From positions 19,250-83,249 of the forward strand of contig JBILML010000009.1 in assembly GCA_044375555.1 (NCBI GenBank): 64,000 nucleotides of DNA, read 5' to 3'. Position numbers and translations under genes: made by a program. Below, one piece after another: positions 32,412 through 40,296 of this stretch. Under the pieces are notes generated by a model. The model was not told where the DNA came from and searched no databases. It saw only the letters and a list, made by a program, of their open reading frames with translations. The first letter of the stretch is position 1. Each line of letters begins with the position of its first letter. Origin of the DNA: UBA967 sp044375555. Lineage in GTDB: Bacteria; Verrucomicrobiota; Verrucomicrobiia; Chthoniobacterales; Terrimicrobiaceae.

Positions 32412-32906
32412 ATGGCTTCCGAGGAGATTTTGCTGGCCGTGGATCCGTCGCTTCGCGGCACCGGATTCGCCATCCTGTCGCGCGACGCCGGCAAGGTGCG
32501 CTGCCTCCATTTCGATGTGGTCAAAAACCCACCCAAACTCTCGCATGCCGGTTGCCTCCTCGAAATCCACACCCGCTTGGGTGATGCCATCAAGCAATTC
32601 CGCCCGACCGCTATGGCGGTGGAGAGCGTGATTTATGTGCAGAGTTTTGCTACCGCCATCACGCTCGGATCCGCGCGGGGAGCGGTGCTACTGGCCGCCG
32701 CGCATCACGGCCTCGCCATCCACGAATACGCGCCGCGCCGAGTGAAGCAGGCGGTCGTCGGACGCGGCGGGGCGCAGAAAACCCAAGTTTCTTTCATGAT
32801 CCGCTCGATCCTCGGACTCACCGTCACACCCCCACCCGACGCCGCCGACGCCATCGCCGTCGGCCTCACCCATTTTCAAACCGCGAAACTCTCCGCGCTC
32901 CGATGA
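32412..32906 (+). CDS. ruvC: Holliday junction resolvase RuvC
   Basis: Endonuclease that cuts Holliday junctions with RuvAB. It has 164 residues. The four acidic catalytic residues are visible: Asp11 (AVDPS), Glu71 (AVESVIY), Asp143 and Asp146 (DAADAIAVGL). The aromatic wedge position reads VQSFATAITLGSARGA. ruvA and ruvB are not in the window. It overlaps lipB by ATGA. Confidence 0.95.
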   Translation: MASEEILLAVDPSLRGTGFAILSRDAGKVRCLHFDVVKNPPKLSHAGCLLEIHTRLGDAIKQFRPTAMAVESVIYVQSFATAITLGSARGAVLLAAAHHGLAIHEYAPRRVKQAVVGRGGAQKTQVSFMIRSILGLTVTPPPDAADAIAVGLTHFQTAKLSALR

Positions 32907-33535
32907 AAATTCTCACTCCGGGCCGGATGTCGTTCGAAGCCGCCCTTGCACTCCAGGAAAATCTCGTCGCCGAACTTCAATCTGGACGCGGCGAGGAAAC
33001 CCTCGTCCTCCTCGAGCACGAACCCGTCTTCACCATCGGCCGCACGCGCGACCGCTCCAGCCTCCGCCAAAACCTCCCCCACCCCGTGTTCGAAACCAAC
33101 CGCGGCGGCCAGGCCACCTTTCACGGCCCCGGCCAACTCGTCGGCTACCCGGTCCTCGACCTCTCGCGGCGCGGACGCGACCTCCACCGCTACCTGAGGT
33201 TTCTCGAGGATTTGCTGATCGGGCTTTCCGCCAGCTACGGCGTCACCGCCCAGAACCGCGAGGGACTCACCGGCGTGTGGGTCGGCCCGCGCAAACTCGC
33301 CTCACTCGGGGTCGGCGTCCGCAAATGGGTTTCCATGCACGGCTTCGCCATCAACATCACTCGCGAGTCCACCGAAGCCTTCGCGCACATCACACCTTGC
33401 GGCCTCACCGGCGTGGAAATGACCAGTCTCGCTCATGAAAGCGGCGCCGCGATCCCGCTCGAAGACGCCCTCGCACGAACGGCGGACTTGTTTATGCAAC
33501 GAATCGATCATTTAGCCGATTCACGAACCCTATAA
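32903..33535 (+). CDS. lipB: Octanoyltransferase LipB
   Basis: Moves octanoyl from acyl carrier protein to lipoyl domains, the first step of lipoate synthesis. It has 210 residues. RGGQATFHGPGQLVGYPVLDL is the family signature. The catalytic pair is Lys131 (RKLASLGVGVRKW) and Cys166 (HITPCGLTG). It is coupled to ruvC by a 4-bp overlap. lipA is not in the window. Confidence 0.95.
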   Translation: MKILTPGRMSFEAALALQENLVAELQSGRGEETLVLLEHEPVFTIGRTRDRSSLRQNLPHPVFETNRGGQATFHGPGQLVGYPVLDLSRRGRDLHRYLRFLEDLLIGLSASYGVTAQNREGLTGVWVGPRKLASLGVGVRKWVSMHGFAINITRESTEAFAHITPCGLTGVEMTSLAHESGAAIPLEDALARTADLFMQRIDHLADSRTL

Positions 33536-33540
33536 AAGTT

Positions 33541-33574
33541 GCAGGCCGCCGCAACGAAAGTTACGACGGCCTGC
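33541..33574 (+). terminator. Hairpin after lipB
   Basis: Arms GCAGGCCGCCG (33541-33551) and CGACGGCCTGC (33564-33574) pair with one mismatch. No strong T run follows, so termination efficiency is uncertain. It lies 5 bp after the lipB stop and before the convergent methyltransferase gene. The rest of the 133-bp gap has only an A/T-rich stretch at 33629-33647. Confidence 0.6.
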
Positions 33575-33668
33575 TGTTCCCCCCAGAACGGATTCAAATT
33601 CTCACACCCTCTTCCGGGGCGCAATACTTTTTTTAAATATTTTTTGGCCCCGCTTCGACAACGCGCGG

Positions 33669-34406
33669 TTACGGGGAAATCGGTGGCTTTTCAAAAATCA
33701 CCATGTGCTGCCACGGGAGAAAGTCGTGCGTGGCCACCCAGCGAAATCCGACGGACTCCAGCTCGAGGCGAATCTGGCGCTCCGTCATTTTGTGGAGGGG
33801 CTTGATGGGAACGGCCGGATCCTCGGCGCGGTATTCCAAAAGGACAACCCGCCCTCCGGGACGCAAGGCGGACATCAGCGATTCGAGCATTTCCCGGGGA
33901 TGCGAAAACTCGTGGTAGGCATCAACCATGAGGGCCAGGTCGATCGAGTCGGGAGGGAGCTTGGCGCCATCCACCGCGCCGAGGTGGGGCTCGACATTTT
34001 TGACGCCGAGTTCCTCGGCCCGCGATTGAAGAAAGGTCAGCATCTCGGGCTGAATATCGACCGCCACGACCCGGCCCTGCGGGACCAGCGGCGCGATACG
34101 GAACGCGTGGTAACCCGACCCCGCTCCGATATCGGCCACCACATCGGTGGGCTTCAGTGCCAAGGCCGCCACCGCCCGACTCGGCGCCTCCTCGGACTCG
34201 CGGTTGTCGCGTTCCAGCCAATCGATCCCCTCATGCCCCATGACCCGCGAAATCTCCCGCCCCATGAAAAATTTCCCGGTTCCATCAGACGACGCCGCGC
34301 CGTGGTTGTAGCAAGCGCGGACGGGCCCGGATGAAAGAAGGAAAGCCAGAGTCAGAACAAGCCCGAGCAGATTCGAGGGTTTGAAAAGAGAGGGCTTCGT
34401 GCTCAT
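33669..34406 (-). CDS. SAM-dependent methyltransferase with signal peptide
   Basis: Class I methyltransferase fold of 245 residues with motif I VVADIGAGSGYHAFRIAP (about 88-105), VVAVDIQPEML and ALMVDAYHEFSHPREML. The N-terminus is a convincing signal peptide (hydrophobic LLGLVLTLAFLLSS, then VRA-CYN, cleavage near 31; a Cys follows two residues from the Ala). The region GREISRVMGHEGIDWLER precedes the fold. Export is puzzling because SAM is cytoplasmic. No alternative start exists that keeps the GREISRVMGHEG region and drops the signal. It lies downstream of tRNA-Thr. Function is unknown. Confidence 0.85.
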   Translation of the reverse strand: MSTKPSLFKPSNLLGLVLTLAFLLSSGPVRACYNHGAASSDGTGKFFMGREISRVMGHEGIDWLERDNRESEEAPSRAVAALALKPTDVVADIGAGSGYHAFRIAPLVPQGRVVAVDIQPEMLTFLQSRAEELGVKNVEPHLGAVDGAKLPPDSIDLALMVDAYHEFSHPREMLESLMSALRPGGRVVLLEYRAEDPAVPIKPLHKMTERQIRLELESVGFRWVATHDFLPWQHMVIFEKPPISP

Positions 34407-34416
34407 TGGGAAGGGG

Positions 34417-34488
34417 AGCCGATGACGAGACTCGAACTCGTGACCTATCGATTACGAATCGATTGCACTACCACTGTGCTACATCGGC
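34417..34488 (-). tRNA. tRNA-Thr (anticodon CGT)
   Basis: 72-nt cloverleaf on the minus strand. The acceptor GCCGATG (34482-34488) pairs with CATCGGC (34418-34424), with discriminator T at 34417. The D stem is GCAC/GTGC and the anticodon stem ATCGA/TCGAT has loop TTCGTAA, giving anticodon CGT (reads ACG). The T stem is ACGAG/CTCGT with loop TTCGAGT. CCA is not encoded. It lies 47 bp after lpxA, so it may be processed from the lpx transcript. Confidence 0.95.
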
Positions 34489-34535
34489 GAGAGGCATGAA
34501 TTTGCCATACTCGCGATGGGGCTGCCAATGTGTTT

Positions 34536-35309
34536 TTACCGGATGATGCCGCGCTGACTGGCCTCGATAAATTCCAGAAGCCGGGCGATCGACTCGGGGC
34601 CGGAGTGCTCGGCGGCGATTTTTTCGCAGGCCTGCTTCACATTCATGTTGGACCGGTAAAGAAGGCGGTAGGCCTCGCGGAGGGCGCGGGTGTCTTCGGG
34701 GGAAAATCCTCGGCGTTCGAGCCCGACCTGGTTCACGCCGCGGACTTCGGCGGGGTTGCCGTCGGCGATCATGTAGGGAGGGACATCTTGGACGATCTTC
34801 GTGCAACCACCGACGATGGCGTGGCGGCCGATGCGGCAGAATTGATGGATGCCAGAGAGGCCGCCGATGATGGCGTGTTCTTCAACAATCACATGGCCGG
34901 CGAGCGTGCCGTTGTTTGAGAAAATGACATGGTCGCCGACCACGCAATCATGCGCGATGTGCGAGTAGGCGAGGAAATTTCCATGGCTCCCGACAATCGT
35001 CTTGGTGCCGGGCAGGGTGCCGCGGTTGACGGTGCAGAATTCGCGGAAGGTGTTTTGGTTTCCGATTTCGAGGTAGGTCGGCTCGGCGGTGTATTTCAAA
35101 TCCTGCGAGCGCTGGCCGATCGAGCCGTAGGGATAAAAAAGATTCCCCTCCCCGATTTTGGTCGGGCCGGCGATCGAGACATGGCTGATGAGGCGCGTGC
35201 CGGAGCCGATTTCAACTTGCGGGCCGATGTGGCAAAAGGGACCAACCTCGACGCTGTCGTGGAGCACCGCCGAGGGATCGACGACCGAACTCGGGTGGAT
35301 GAGCGTCAT
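34536..35309 (-). CDS. lpxA: Acyl-ACP:UDP-GlcNAc O-acyltransferase LpxA
   Basis: First enzyme of lipid A synthesis. It has 257 residues from ATG 35309 (MTLIHPSSVVDPSAVLHDSVEVGPF). Left-handed beta-helix hexapeptide repeats fill the N-terminal two thirds (IGPQVEIGSGTRLISHVSI; the active-site region is FLAYSHIAHDCVVGDHVIFSN, with the catalytic His in AHDC). A helical C-terminal domain follows. It overlaps the lpxC-fabZ stop by ATGA. Confidence 0.97.
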   Translation of the reverse strand: MTLIHPSSVVDPSAVLHDSVEVGPFCHIGPQVEIGSGTRLISHVSIAGPTKIGEGNLFYPYGSIGQRSQDLKYTAEPTYLEIGNQNTFREFCTVNRGTLPGTKTIVGSHGNFLAYSHIAHDCVVGDHVIFSNNGTLAGHVIVEEHAIIGGLSGIHQFCRIGRHAIVGGCTKIVQDVPPYMIADGNPAEVRGVNQVGLERRGFSPEDTRALREAYRLLYRSNMNVKQACEKIAAEHSGPESIARLLEFIEASQRGIIR

Positions 35310-36607
35310 TTGTCGACGAGGCCGAAGAGCAGGGTTCCCTCGGAAACGACCTCGCCATTGACGAGGCAACGGCAGGAGGCTTTGCCGAGGCGTTTCTTGG
35401 CACTGGTGAGTTCGCACTCGATGAAGAGCGTGTCGCCGGGCATGACGGGTTTGCGGAATTTTACCTCGTCCGCGCTCATGAAGTAGCCGATTTTCCCGTC
35501 GTTCTCGGTGCGGCGCATCATGACGATGCTGGAAACTTGGGCCATCGCTTCGAGCTGGAGCACACCCGGCATGACGGGGTGCCCGGGGAAGTGGCCTTGG
35601 AAATAGGGCTCGTTGATCGTGACGGCTTTGACGCCGGTGGCTTTGAGGCCGCCGTCGAATTCCACGATCCGATCGACCATGAGGAACGGATAGCGGTGGG
35701 GGAGGATGTTCATCACGGCATTGATGTCGAGTGCGCCAACGGGTGCAGCGACGGGGCGCGGCGCCACGGAGGCGGCGGCTCCGACGATTTCGGCGAGTTT
35801 TTTGGCGGCCTCGGTGTTGATGCCGTGGCCGGGCTTTATCGCGATGACATGGGCGCGAAGGAAACGACCGCAAAGCGCGAGGTCGCCGACGATATCGAGG
35901 ATCTTGTGGCGGACGAATTCATCGGGGAAGCGGAGCGGTTCCTTGCTGAGAACGCTGTCACCACGCGCGACGATGGCGTTTTCCAGGCTTCCTCCCTTGA
36001 TGAGCCCCTTGTCCATGAGCGGCTTCACATCCTCGTAGAAAACAAAGGTCCGCGCGGGGGCGATTTCCTTTTCGTAAAATTCGGGCGTGATCTCGGCGGA
36101 GAGAAATTGGGTGAAGCGCCCCTCCGGACCGACTTGGGTGCAGGAGACGCGGAACTTCGTGTCGGGTAGAATGACGAGCGTGGAGCCATTGAGTTCGACG
36201 GTGATTGGCTCACGGATGTCGAGGAAACGCCGGGGCGCGTCCTGCTCGACGATGCCGGCTTTTTTGATCAAGGCGATATACTCCGAGGCACTGCCATCAC
36301 CGATCGGCGGCTCATTGGCGTTCATCTGGATCAAGGCGTTGTCGACGCCCATTCCCACGAGGGCGGAGATGACATGCTCGACGGTGTGGATTTTTACCGC
36401 CCCCTGAACGAGCGTGGTCGCGCGCTCGACTGTCTTCACATGGGCGGCGGCGGCTTCGACAATCGGTTCATCGGGGAGGTCGATGCGCTGAAATTTGAAC
36501 CCGTGGCCTACGGGCGCGGGCAGGAGCGTGAGGGTGACATTCTCGCCGGTGTGGAGGGCGCTTCCGGTGAGGCTTGCAGAGGATGCGAGGGTGCGTTGGT
36601 TGGACAC
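35306..36607 (-). CDS. lpxC/fabZ: Bifunctional LpxC deacetylase / FabZ dehydratase
   Basis: Fusion of UDP-3-O-acyl-GlcNAc deacetylase (about 1-275) and 3-hydroxyacyl-ACP dehydratase (about 290-433). The LpxC zinc site includes His78 in HTVEHVISAL and RHKILDIVGDLAL. FabZ shows LPHRYPFLMVDRI and the catalytic GHFPGHPVMPGVLQLEAMAQ. 433 residues in total. The same fusion is known in Bacteroidetes, Chlorobi and PVC groups; it couples the committed lipid A step to supply of hydroxyacyl chains. It lies between the cyclic-nucleotide-binding gene and lpxA. Confidence 0.97.
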   Translation of the reverse strand: MSNQRTLASSASLTGSALHTGENVTLTLLPAPVGHGFKFQRIDLPDEPIVEAAAAHVKTVERATTLVQGAVKIHTVEHVISALVGMGVDNALIQMNANEPPIGDGSASEYIALIKKAGIVEQDAPRRFLDIREPITVELNGSTLVILPDTKFRVSCTQVGPEGRFTQFLSAEITPEFYEKEIAPARTFVFYEDVKPLMDKGLIKGGSLENAIVARGDSVLSKEPLRFPDEFVRHKILDIVGDLALCGRFLRAHVIAIKPGHGINTEAAKKLAEIVGAAASVAPRPVAAPVGALDINAVMNILPHRYPFLMVDRIVEFDGGLKATGVKAVTINEPYFQGHFPGHPVMPGVLQLEAMAQVSSIVMMRRTENDGKIGYFMSADEVKFRKPVMPGDTLFIECELTSAKKRLGKASCRCLVNGEVVSEGTLLFGLVDK

Positions 36608-36622
36608 GATGGAATGGGTGTT

Positions 36623-37096
36623 TTAGCGGGCCAGGCGATGCAGGAGGTCGAGATACTTCTGGTTGGCGGTGCGAAGTCTCAGAACGAGTTCGCGGCCGAT
36701 CGAGCTGAGGATTTGGACGGCGGCAGCGGGTTGAAGTCCGGCCAGAACGCCGATCGTGGTGCGAGTGACGCGGAGGAGTTCGCAATCCTCGAGCGCCGTG
36801 ACATCCGCCGAGCGGGGGCCTTCATCGACAAGGGAGATTTCGCCGAAAAAGTCGCCGACTTTGAGAGTGGCGAGTTCCACTTTTTGATCCGGCGGAGGGG
36901 CTTGGACAAGGGCGGTGCCGGTGAGAAGGAGGTAGAGGCAATGACCTTCCTCGCCGGCTTGAATGATCTTCGCGCCTTTGGGAAAAGTCACCGTGTCCGT
37001 AAGGCGCACGAGGGCCGAAAGCTCGTCGTAGCCAAGCCCAGAAAAAATCGCAAATTGCTGAAGACGAGGATCGTTAGGTTGAATGATTGATGACAT
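36623..37096 (-). CDS. Cyclic-nucleotide-binding domain protein without HTH
   Basis: Protein of 157 residues with a single cNMP-binding beta-barrel. It shows IIQAGEEGHCLYLLLTGTALV (about 44-64), a phosphate-binding-cassette-like segment VGDFFGEISLVDEGPRSADVTALED (about 79-103, including GE and the R-S-A-D), and a C-terminal helix pair. There is no helix-turn-helix, so it is not a DNA-binding Crp. It may sense a nucleotide and regulate a partner protein. It overlaps the ABC ATPase upstream by 23 bp and precedes lpxC-fabZ. Confidence 0.85.
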   Translation of the reverse strand: MSSIIQPNDPRLQQFAIFSGLGYDELSALVRLTDTVTFPKGAKIIQAGEEGHCLYLLLTGTALVQAPPPDQKVELATLKVGDFFGEISLVDEGPRSADVTALEDCELLRVTRTTIGVLAGLQPAAAVQILSSIGRELVLRLRTANQKYLDLLHRLAR

Positions 37097-37763
37097 GCTT
37101 GGAGAGGATGGTTCCGTCGATCATGTGGATGCGCACCGGGGCCAGAGCGGCCACTGAATCGCTGTGCGTGACAATAATCAGCGTGGCAATTTTTTGGGAA
37201 GCAATCTTTGAGAAAGTTTCGCAGACATGGGCGGCGTTGGCGGAGTCGAGATTGCCGGTCGGCTCGTCGGCGAGGAGCAGAGCGGGACGGCCAGCGAGGG
37301 CCCGGGCGATGGCGACGCGTTGCATCTCACCGCCGCTCAGTTGGTGCGGGAAATGCCCCGCCCGGTGGGACATCCCGACCAGATCGAGCATTTCCGCCAC
37401 GCGAGGGGTGGTCTTTTTTTGGGAATCCCCGCGCAGGAGCAGGGGGAGCTCGACATTTTCCCGAACCGTCATGGCTGGCAGGAGATTGAAGAATTGAAAC
37501 ACAATGCCGAGCGTGTGGCGGCGGTAATGGGTGAGTTCCCGCTCGCCCGCGCGGTGAAGCTCGAGGCCATCCACCCGGATCTCGCCCGAGGTCGGCGTAT
37601 CGAGGCCACCGAGGAGGTTCAGCAGGGTGCTTTTGCCGCAACCGCTGGGACCGGTGATCGTGGCGAAATCCCCCGGCGCGAGGTCGAGCGACACATCATC
37701 GAGCGCGCGGACCACGCCAGTGCCCGAGGAATAGGTTCGCGTGAGATGGCGGAGTTCGATCAT
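37074..37763 (-). CDS. ABC transporter ATPase, LolD/MacB family
   Basis: ATPase of 229 residues from ATG 37763 (MIELRHLTRTYSSGTGVVRAL). Walker A GPSGCGKST (38-46), FQFFNLLPAMTVRENVELPL, signature LSGGEMQRVAIARAL and Walker B LLLADEPTGNLDS are all typical of LolD, MacB and FtsE-like subunits that serve FtsX-fold permeases. No permease is adjacent. Its place at the head of the lpx operon hints at lipoprotein or outer-membrane work, which is inference. An in-frame ATG at 37802 would overlap the divergent RluA gene. Confidence 0.9.
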   Translation of the reverse strand: MIELRHLTRTYSSGTGVVRALDDVSLDLAPGDFATITGPSGCGKSTLLNLLGGLDTPTSGEIRVDGLELHRAGERELTHYRRHTLGIVFQFFNLLPAMTVRENVELPLLLRGDSQKKTTPRVAEMLDLVGMSHRAGHFPHQLSGGEMQRVAIARALAGRPALLLADEPTGNLDSANAAHVCETFSKIASQKIATLIIVTHSDSVAALAPVRIHMIDGTILSKHVINHST

Positions 37764-37790
37764 GGTGGCGGGGAGTGTTTCCGCGAAGCG

Positions 37791-38573
37791 ATGACTGATC
37801 AAGCAGAGTTCCGGGTTCTCGGCGAAACGGCCGAACTGCTCGCCGTGGACAAACCCGCCGGGCTACTAGTCCACCCGAGCAAGCCGGGCGGGCCGAAGAC
37901 GCTGTGGGACGGCTTGCGCGAACTTCTCTCCTACGAGATCGCCAACAGCGGCCAGGTCTCACTCATCAACCGTCTCGACCGCGAAACAAGCGGCGTGGTC
38001 CTTGTAGCCAAAACCTCGGCCGCCGCGCGTCAGGCGGCCATCGCGATGCAGGAGGGAAAAATCCGGAAGACCTACCTCGCGATCCTCACCGGCCATCCGG
38101 CGGAGGAGACTTTTACGGTCGACGCCCCGATCATCCGCCGGGGGGAGGTTTTGGAAACCAAGATTCACCTCCAGCGCATGGTCCACCCGAGCGGTGCGGT
38201 GGCGCGGACGGAGTTTCGTGTTCTCGAAAAATTCGAAAACCGGCTCGGTCTTTTTTCTCTCGTCGAAGCCAAGCCCCTCACCGGCCGCACCCACCAAATC
38301 CGCGTCCACGCCTCCCATGCCGGTTACCCCGTCGTCGGGGATAAAATCTACGGCCCGTCCGAGGATTGTTACTTGGAGTTTATTCAAACCGGTTGGACCC
38401 CCGCCCTGGCAGAACGCCTCCACCTGCCCCGTCACGCTCTCCACTCGGCGGGGTTGGCGCTCGAGTGGAACGGCTCCCTGCTCGAGTGGCGGAGCGAACT
38501 TCCCGAGGAGCTCGCGGCGTTTCTTGATTCCCCGCCGACCACATTGACTTCACCTCGCACCTTCTTAAGATAG
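37791..38573 (+). CDS. RluA-family pseudouridine synthase
   Basis: Converts specific uridines in rRNA or tRNA to pseudouridine. It has 260 residues from ATG 37791. The catalytic Asp63 lies in INRLDRETSGVVLVAK. PLTGRTHQIRVHASHAGYPVVGDKIYG is the second signature. It has no S4 domain, and starts with DKPAGLLVHPS, as in RluA/TruC-like enzymes. Target site unknown. The start is 27 bp from the divergent ABC ATPase start. Confidence 0.92.
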   Translation: MTDQAEFRVLGETAELLAVDKPAGLLVHPSKPGGPKTLWDGLRELLSYEIANSGQVSLINRLDRETSGVVLVAKTSAAARQAAIAMQEGKIRKTYLAILTGHPAEETFTVDAPIIRRGEVLETKIHLQRMVHPSGAVARTEFRVLEKFENRLGLFSLVEAKPLTGRTHQIRVHASHAGYPVVGDKIYGPSEDCYLEFIQTGWTPALAERLHLPRHALHSAGLALEWNGSLLEWRSELPEELAAFLDSPPTTLTSPRTFLR

Positions 38574-38595
38574 CGCGCTCGATCCACTCGCCACC

Positions 38596-40287
38596 GTGTT
38601 CCACAACGACGAATTTATAGCCGAAACCCTCCGCGACCTAGGTCTTGTCACCAAGGCGCAGATTGGGGCCGCGCGCGAGCATTTGGCGGAAGAAGGCTTG
38701 ATCCAAACTCTCGTCAATGACGGCATCGTCACCGAGGAAGACATCGCCCGCGCCCTCGCGGCACAGAACAGCATGGAGTTCGTGGATCTCGGCGAGGCCC
38801 ACCCGGAGCGCCGCATTTTGGATATGGTGGAGGCCGACGATGCGCGCCGCTACCAAGCCCTGCCTATCGCGCTTCGCAATGGCATCCTGACCGTGGCGAT
38901 TGGAGACCCCATGGACATGCAGTCCATGGATGACCTCACCTACAAGTTGCAGCGGGAGATCGAATTTGTCTGCGCCTCCCCCGAGGAAATCCGGAAGCTC
39001 GTGGTGAAGCACTACGGAAGCGCCGAAGACGCCGCGAACGAATTGCTCAAAGAAGCCGGGCAAGCCAAGAAATCGGATGCCACCGAGGACGAAGAGGATG
39101 ACGACGGCCCAGGCGATGCGCCGGTCATCAAGCTCGTCTCGATGATTCTTTTGGAAGCCCACACGAACCGGGCGAGCGATATCCACATCGAGCCCCTCGA
39201 GCACAAACTTCGCATCCGCTTCCGCATCGATGGCGTCCTTCAGGAAATGCAGCCGCCGCCGAAAAAACTCCACGGCGCAATCATCAGCCGCCTCAAAATC
39301 ATGTCGCGCTCGATGAGCATCGCCGAAAAGCGCATCCCGCAGGACGGCCGCATCCAAATTAAAGTTGGAGACAACGCCATCGACCTCCGTGTTTCCACGA
39401 TTCCGACCGTCCACGGCGAGAGCGTGGTCATGCGTATCCTCGATAAAACCTCGCTCCTCCTCGGCCTGCCGGACCTCGGTTTCCTATCCGACGACCAGGC
39501 GAAATTCGAGCAGTGCATTAATCTCCCCGATGGCATCATTCTCGTCACCGGCCCGACCGGTTCGGGAAAAACCACCACGCTCTACGGCTGCCTCAATTAC
39601 ATGAACAAGCCGGACCGGAAACTCATCACGGTCGAGGATCCCGTCGAATACCAGATGAACGGCATCAACCAGGTCCCGGTGAATACCAGCATCGGCATGA
39701 CATTCCCGGCCGCCCTGCGCTCGATCCTGCGCCAGGCCCCGAACATCATCATGATCGGTGAAATTCGAGACAGCGAAACGGCCAGCATCGCAGTCAACGC
39801 CTCGCTCACCGGCCACCTCGTCCTTTCCACCCTCCACACCAACGACGCCCCCAGCGCCATCGCGCGTCTCGTGGATATCGGCGTGAAGCCATTTCTCGTC
39901 TCCAGTTCCGTTCGCGCCATTGTCGCCCAGCGACTCGTTCGACGCCTCTGCCCTCATTGCAAACTCCCCGGCGAACTTTCCGATTACGAATTGCAGACAC
40001 TCCAGATCGACCCGGGCCAAATTCGCCAAGCCAGCGTCATGCGCCCGGTCGGATGCGAGCGCTGTCGAGGCCGCGGATACCGGGGCCGGATGGGCATTTT
40101 TGAAATGTTCATCATCGATGACGAAGTCCGAAACATGGTTAACAACAATGCCTCGACCATCGCCCTGCGCCAGCGCGCTCGCGAACTCGGCATGCGCACC
40201 CTCCGCGAGGATGGCGTTCGCAAGGTCCTCGCCGGCATGACCACCGCCGAGGAGGTCATCAGCACCACAATGTCCGATCTCGACTGA
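38596..40287 (+). CDS. GspE/PilB-type secretion ATPase, copy 1
   Basis: Hexameric ATPase that drives type II secretion or type IV pilus assembly from the cytoplasm. It has 563 residues from GTG 38596. N-terminal MshEN-like domain, acidic linker (ATEDEEDDDGPGD, about 163-175), Walker A GPTGSGKT (319-326), Asp box ITVEDPVEYQMNG, Walker B IMIGEIRDSETA, His box TGHLVLSTLHTNDA, and a C4 zinc site (CPHC...CERC). No pilin, GspF or secretin lies in the window. It is followed 9 bp later by a paralogue. Confidence 0.94.
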   Translation: MFHNDEFIAETLRDLGLVTKAQIGAAREHLAEEGLIQTLVNDGIVTEEDIARALAAQNSMEFVDLGEAHPERRILDMVEADDARRYQALPIALRNGILTVAIGDPMDMQSMDDLTYKLQREIEFVCASPEEIRKLVVKHYGSAEDAANELLKEAGQAKKSDATEDEEDDDGPGDAPVIKLVSMILLEAHTNRASDIHIEPLEHKLRIRFRIDGVLQEMQPPPKKLHGAIISRLKIMSRSMSIAEKRIPQDGRIQIKVGDNAIDLRVSTIPTVHGESVVMRILDKTSLLLGLPDLGFLSDDQAKFEQCINLPDGIILVTGPTGSGKTTTLYGCLNYMNKPDRKLITVEDPVEYQMNGINQVPVNTSIGMTFPAALRSILRQAPNIIMIGEIRDSETASIAVNASLTGHLVLSTLHTNDAPSAIARLVDIGVKPFLVSSSVRAIVAQRLVRRLCPHCKLPGELSDYELQTLQIDPGQIRQASVMRPVGCERCRGRGYRGRMGIFEMFIIDDEVRNMVNNNASTIALRQRARELGMRTLREDGVRKVLAGMTTAEEVISTTMSDLD

Positions 40288-40296
40288 CCCCCCACC

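Noticed and set aside
33621..33650. A/T-rich GGGGC...GCCCC segment as a terminator for the exported methyltransferase
   Set aside because: The stem is only five pairs around a loop of about 25 bases, too weak to call.
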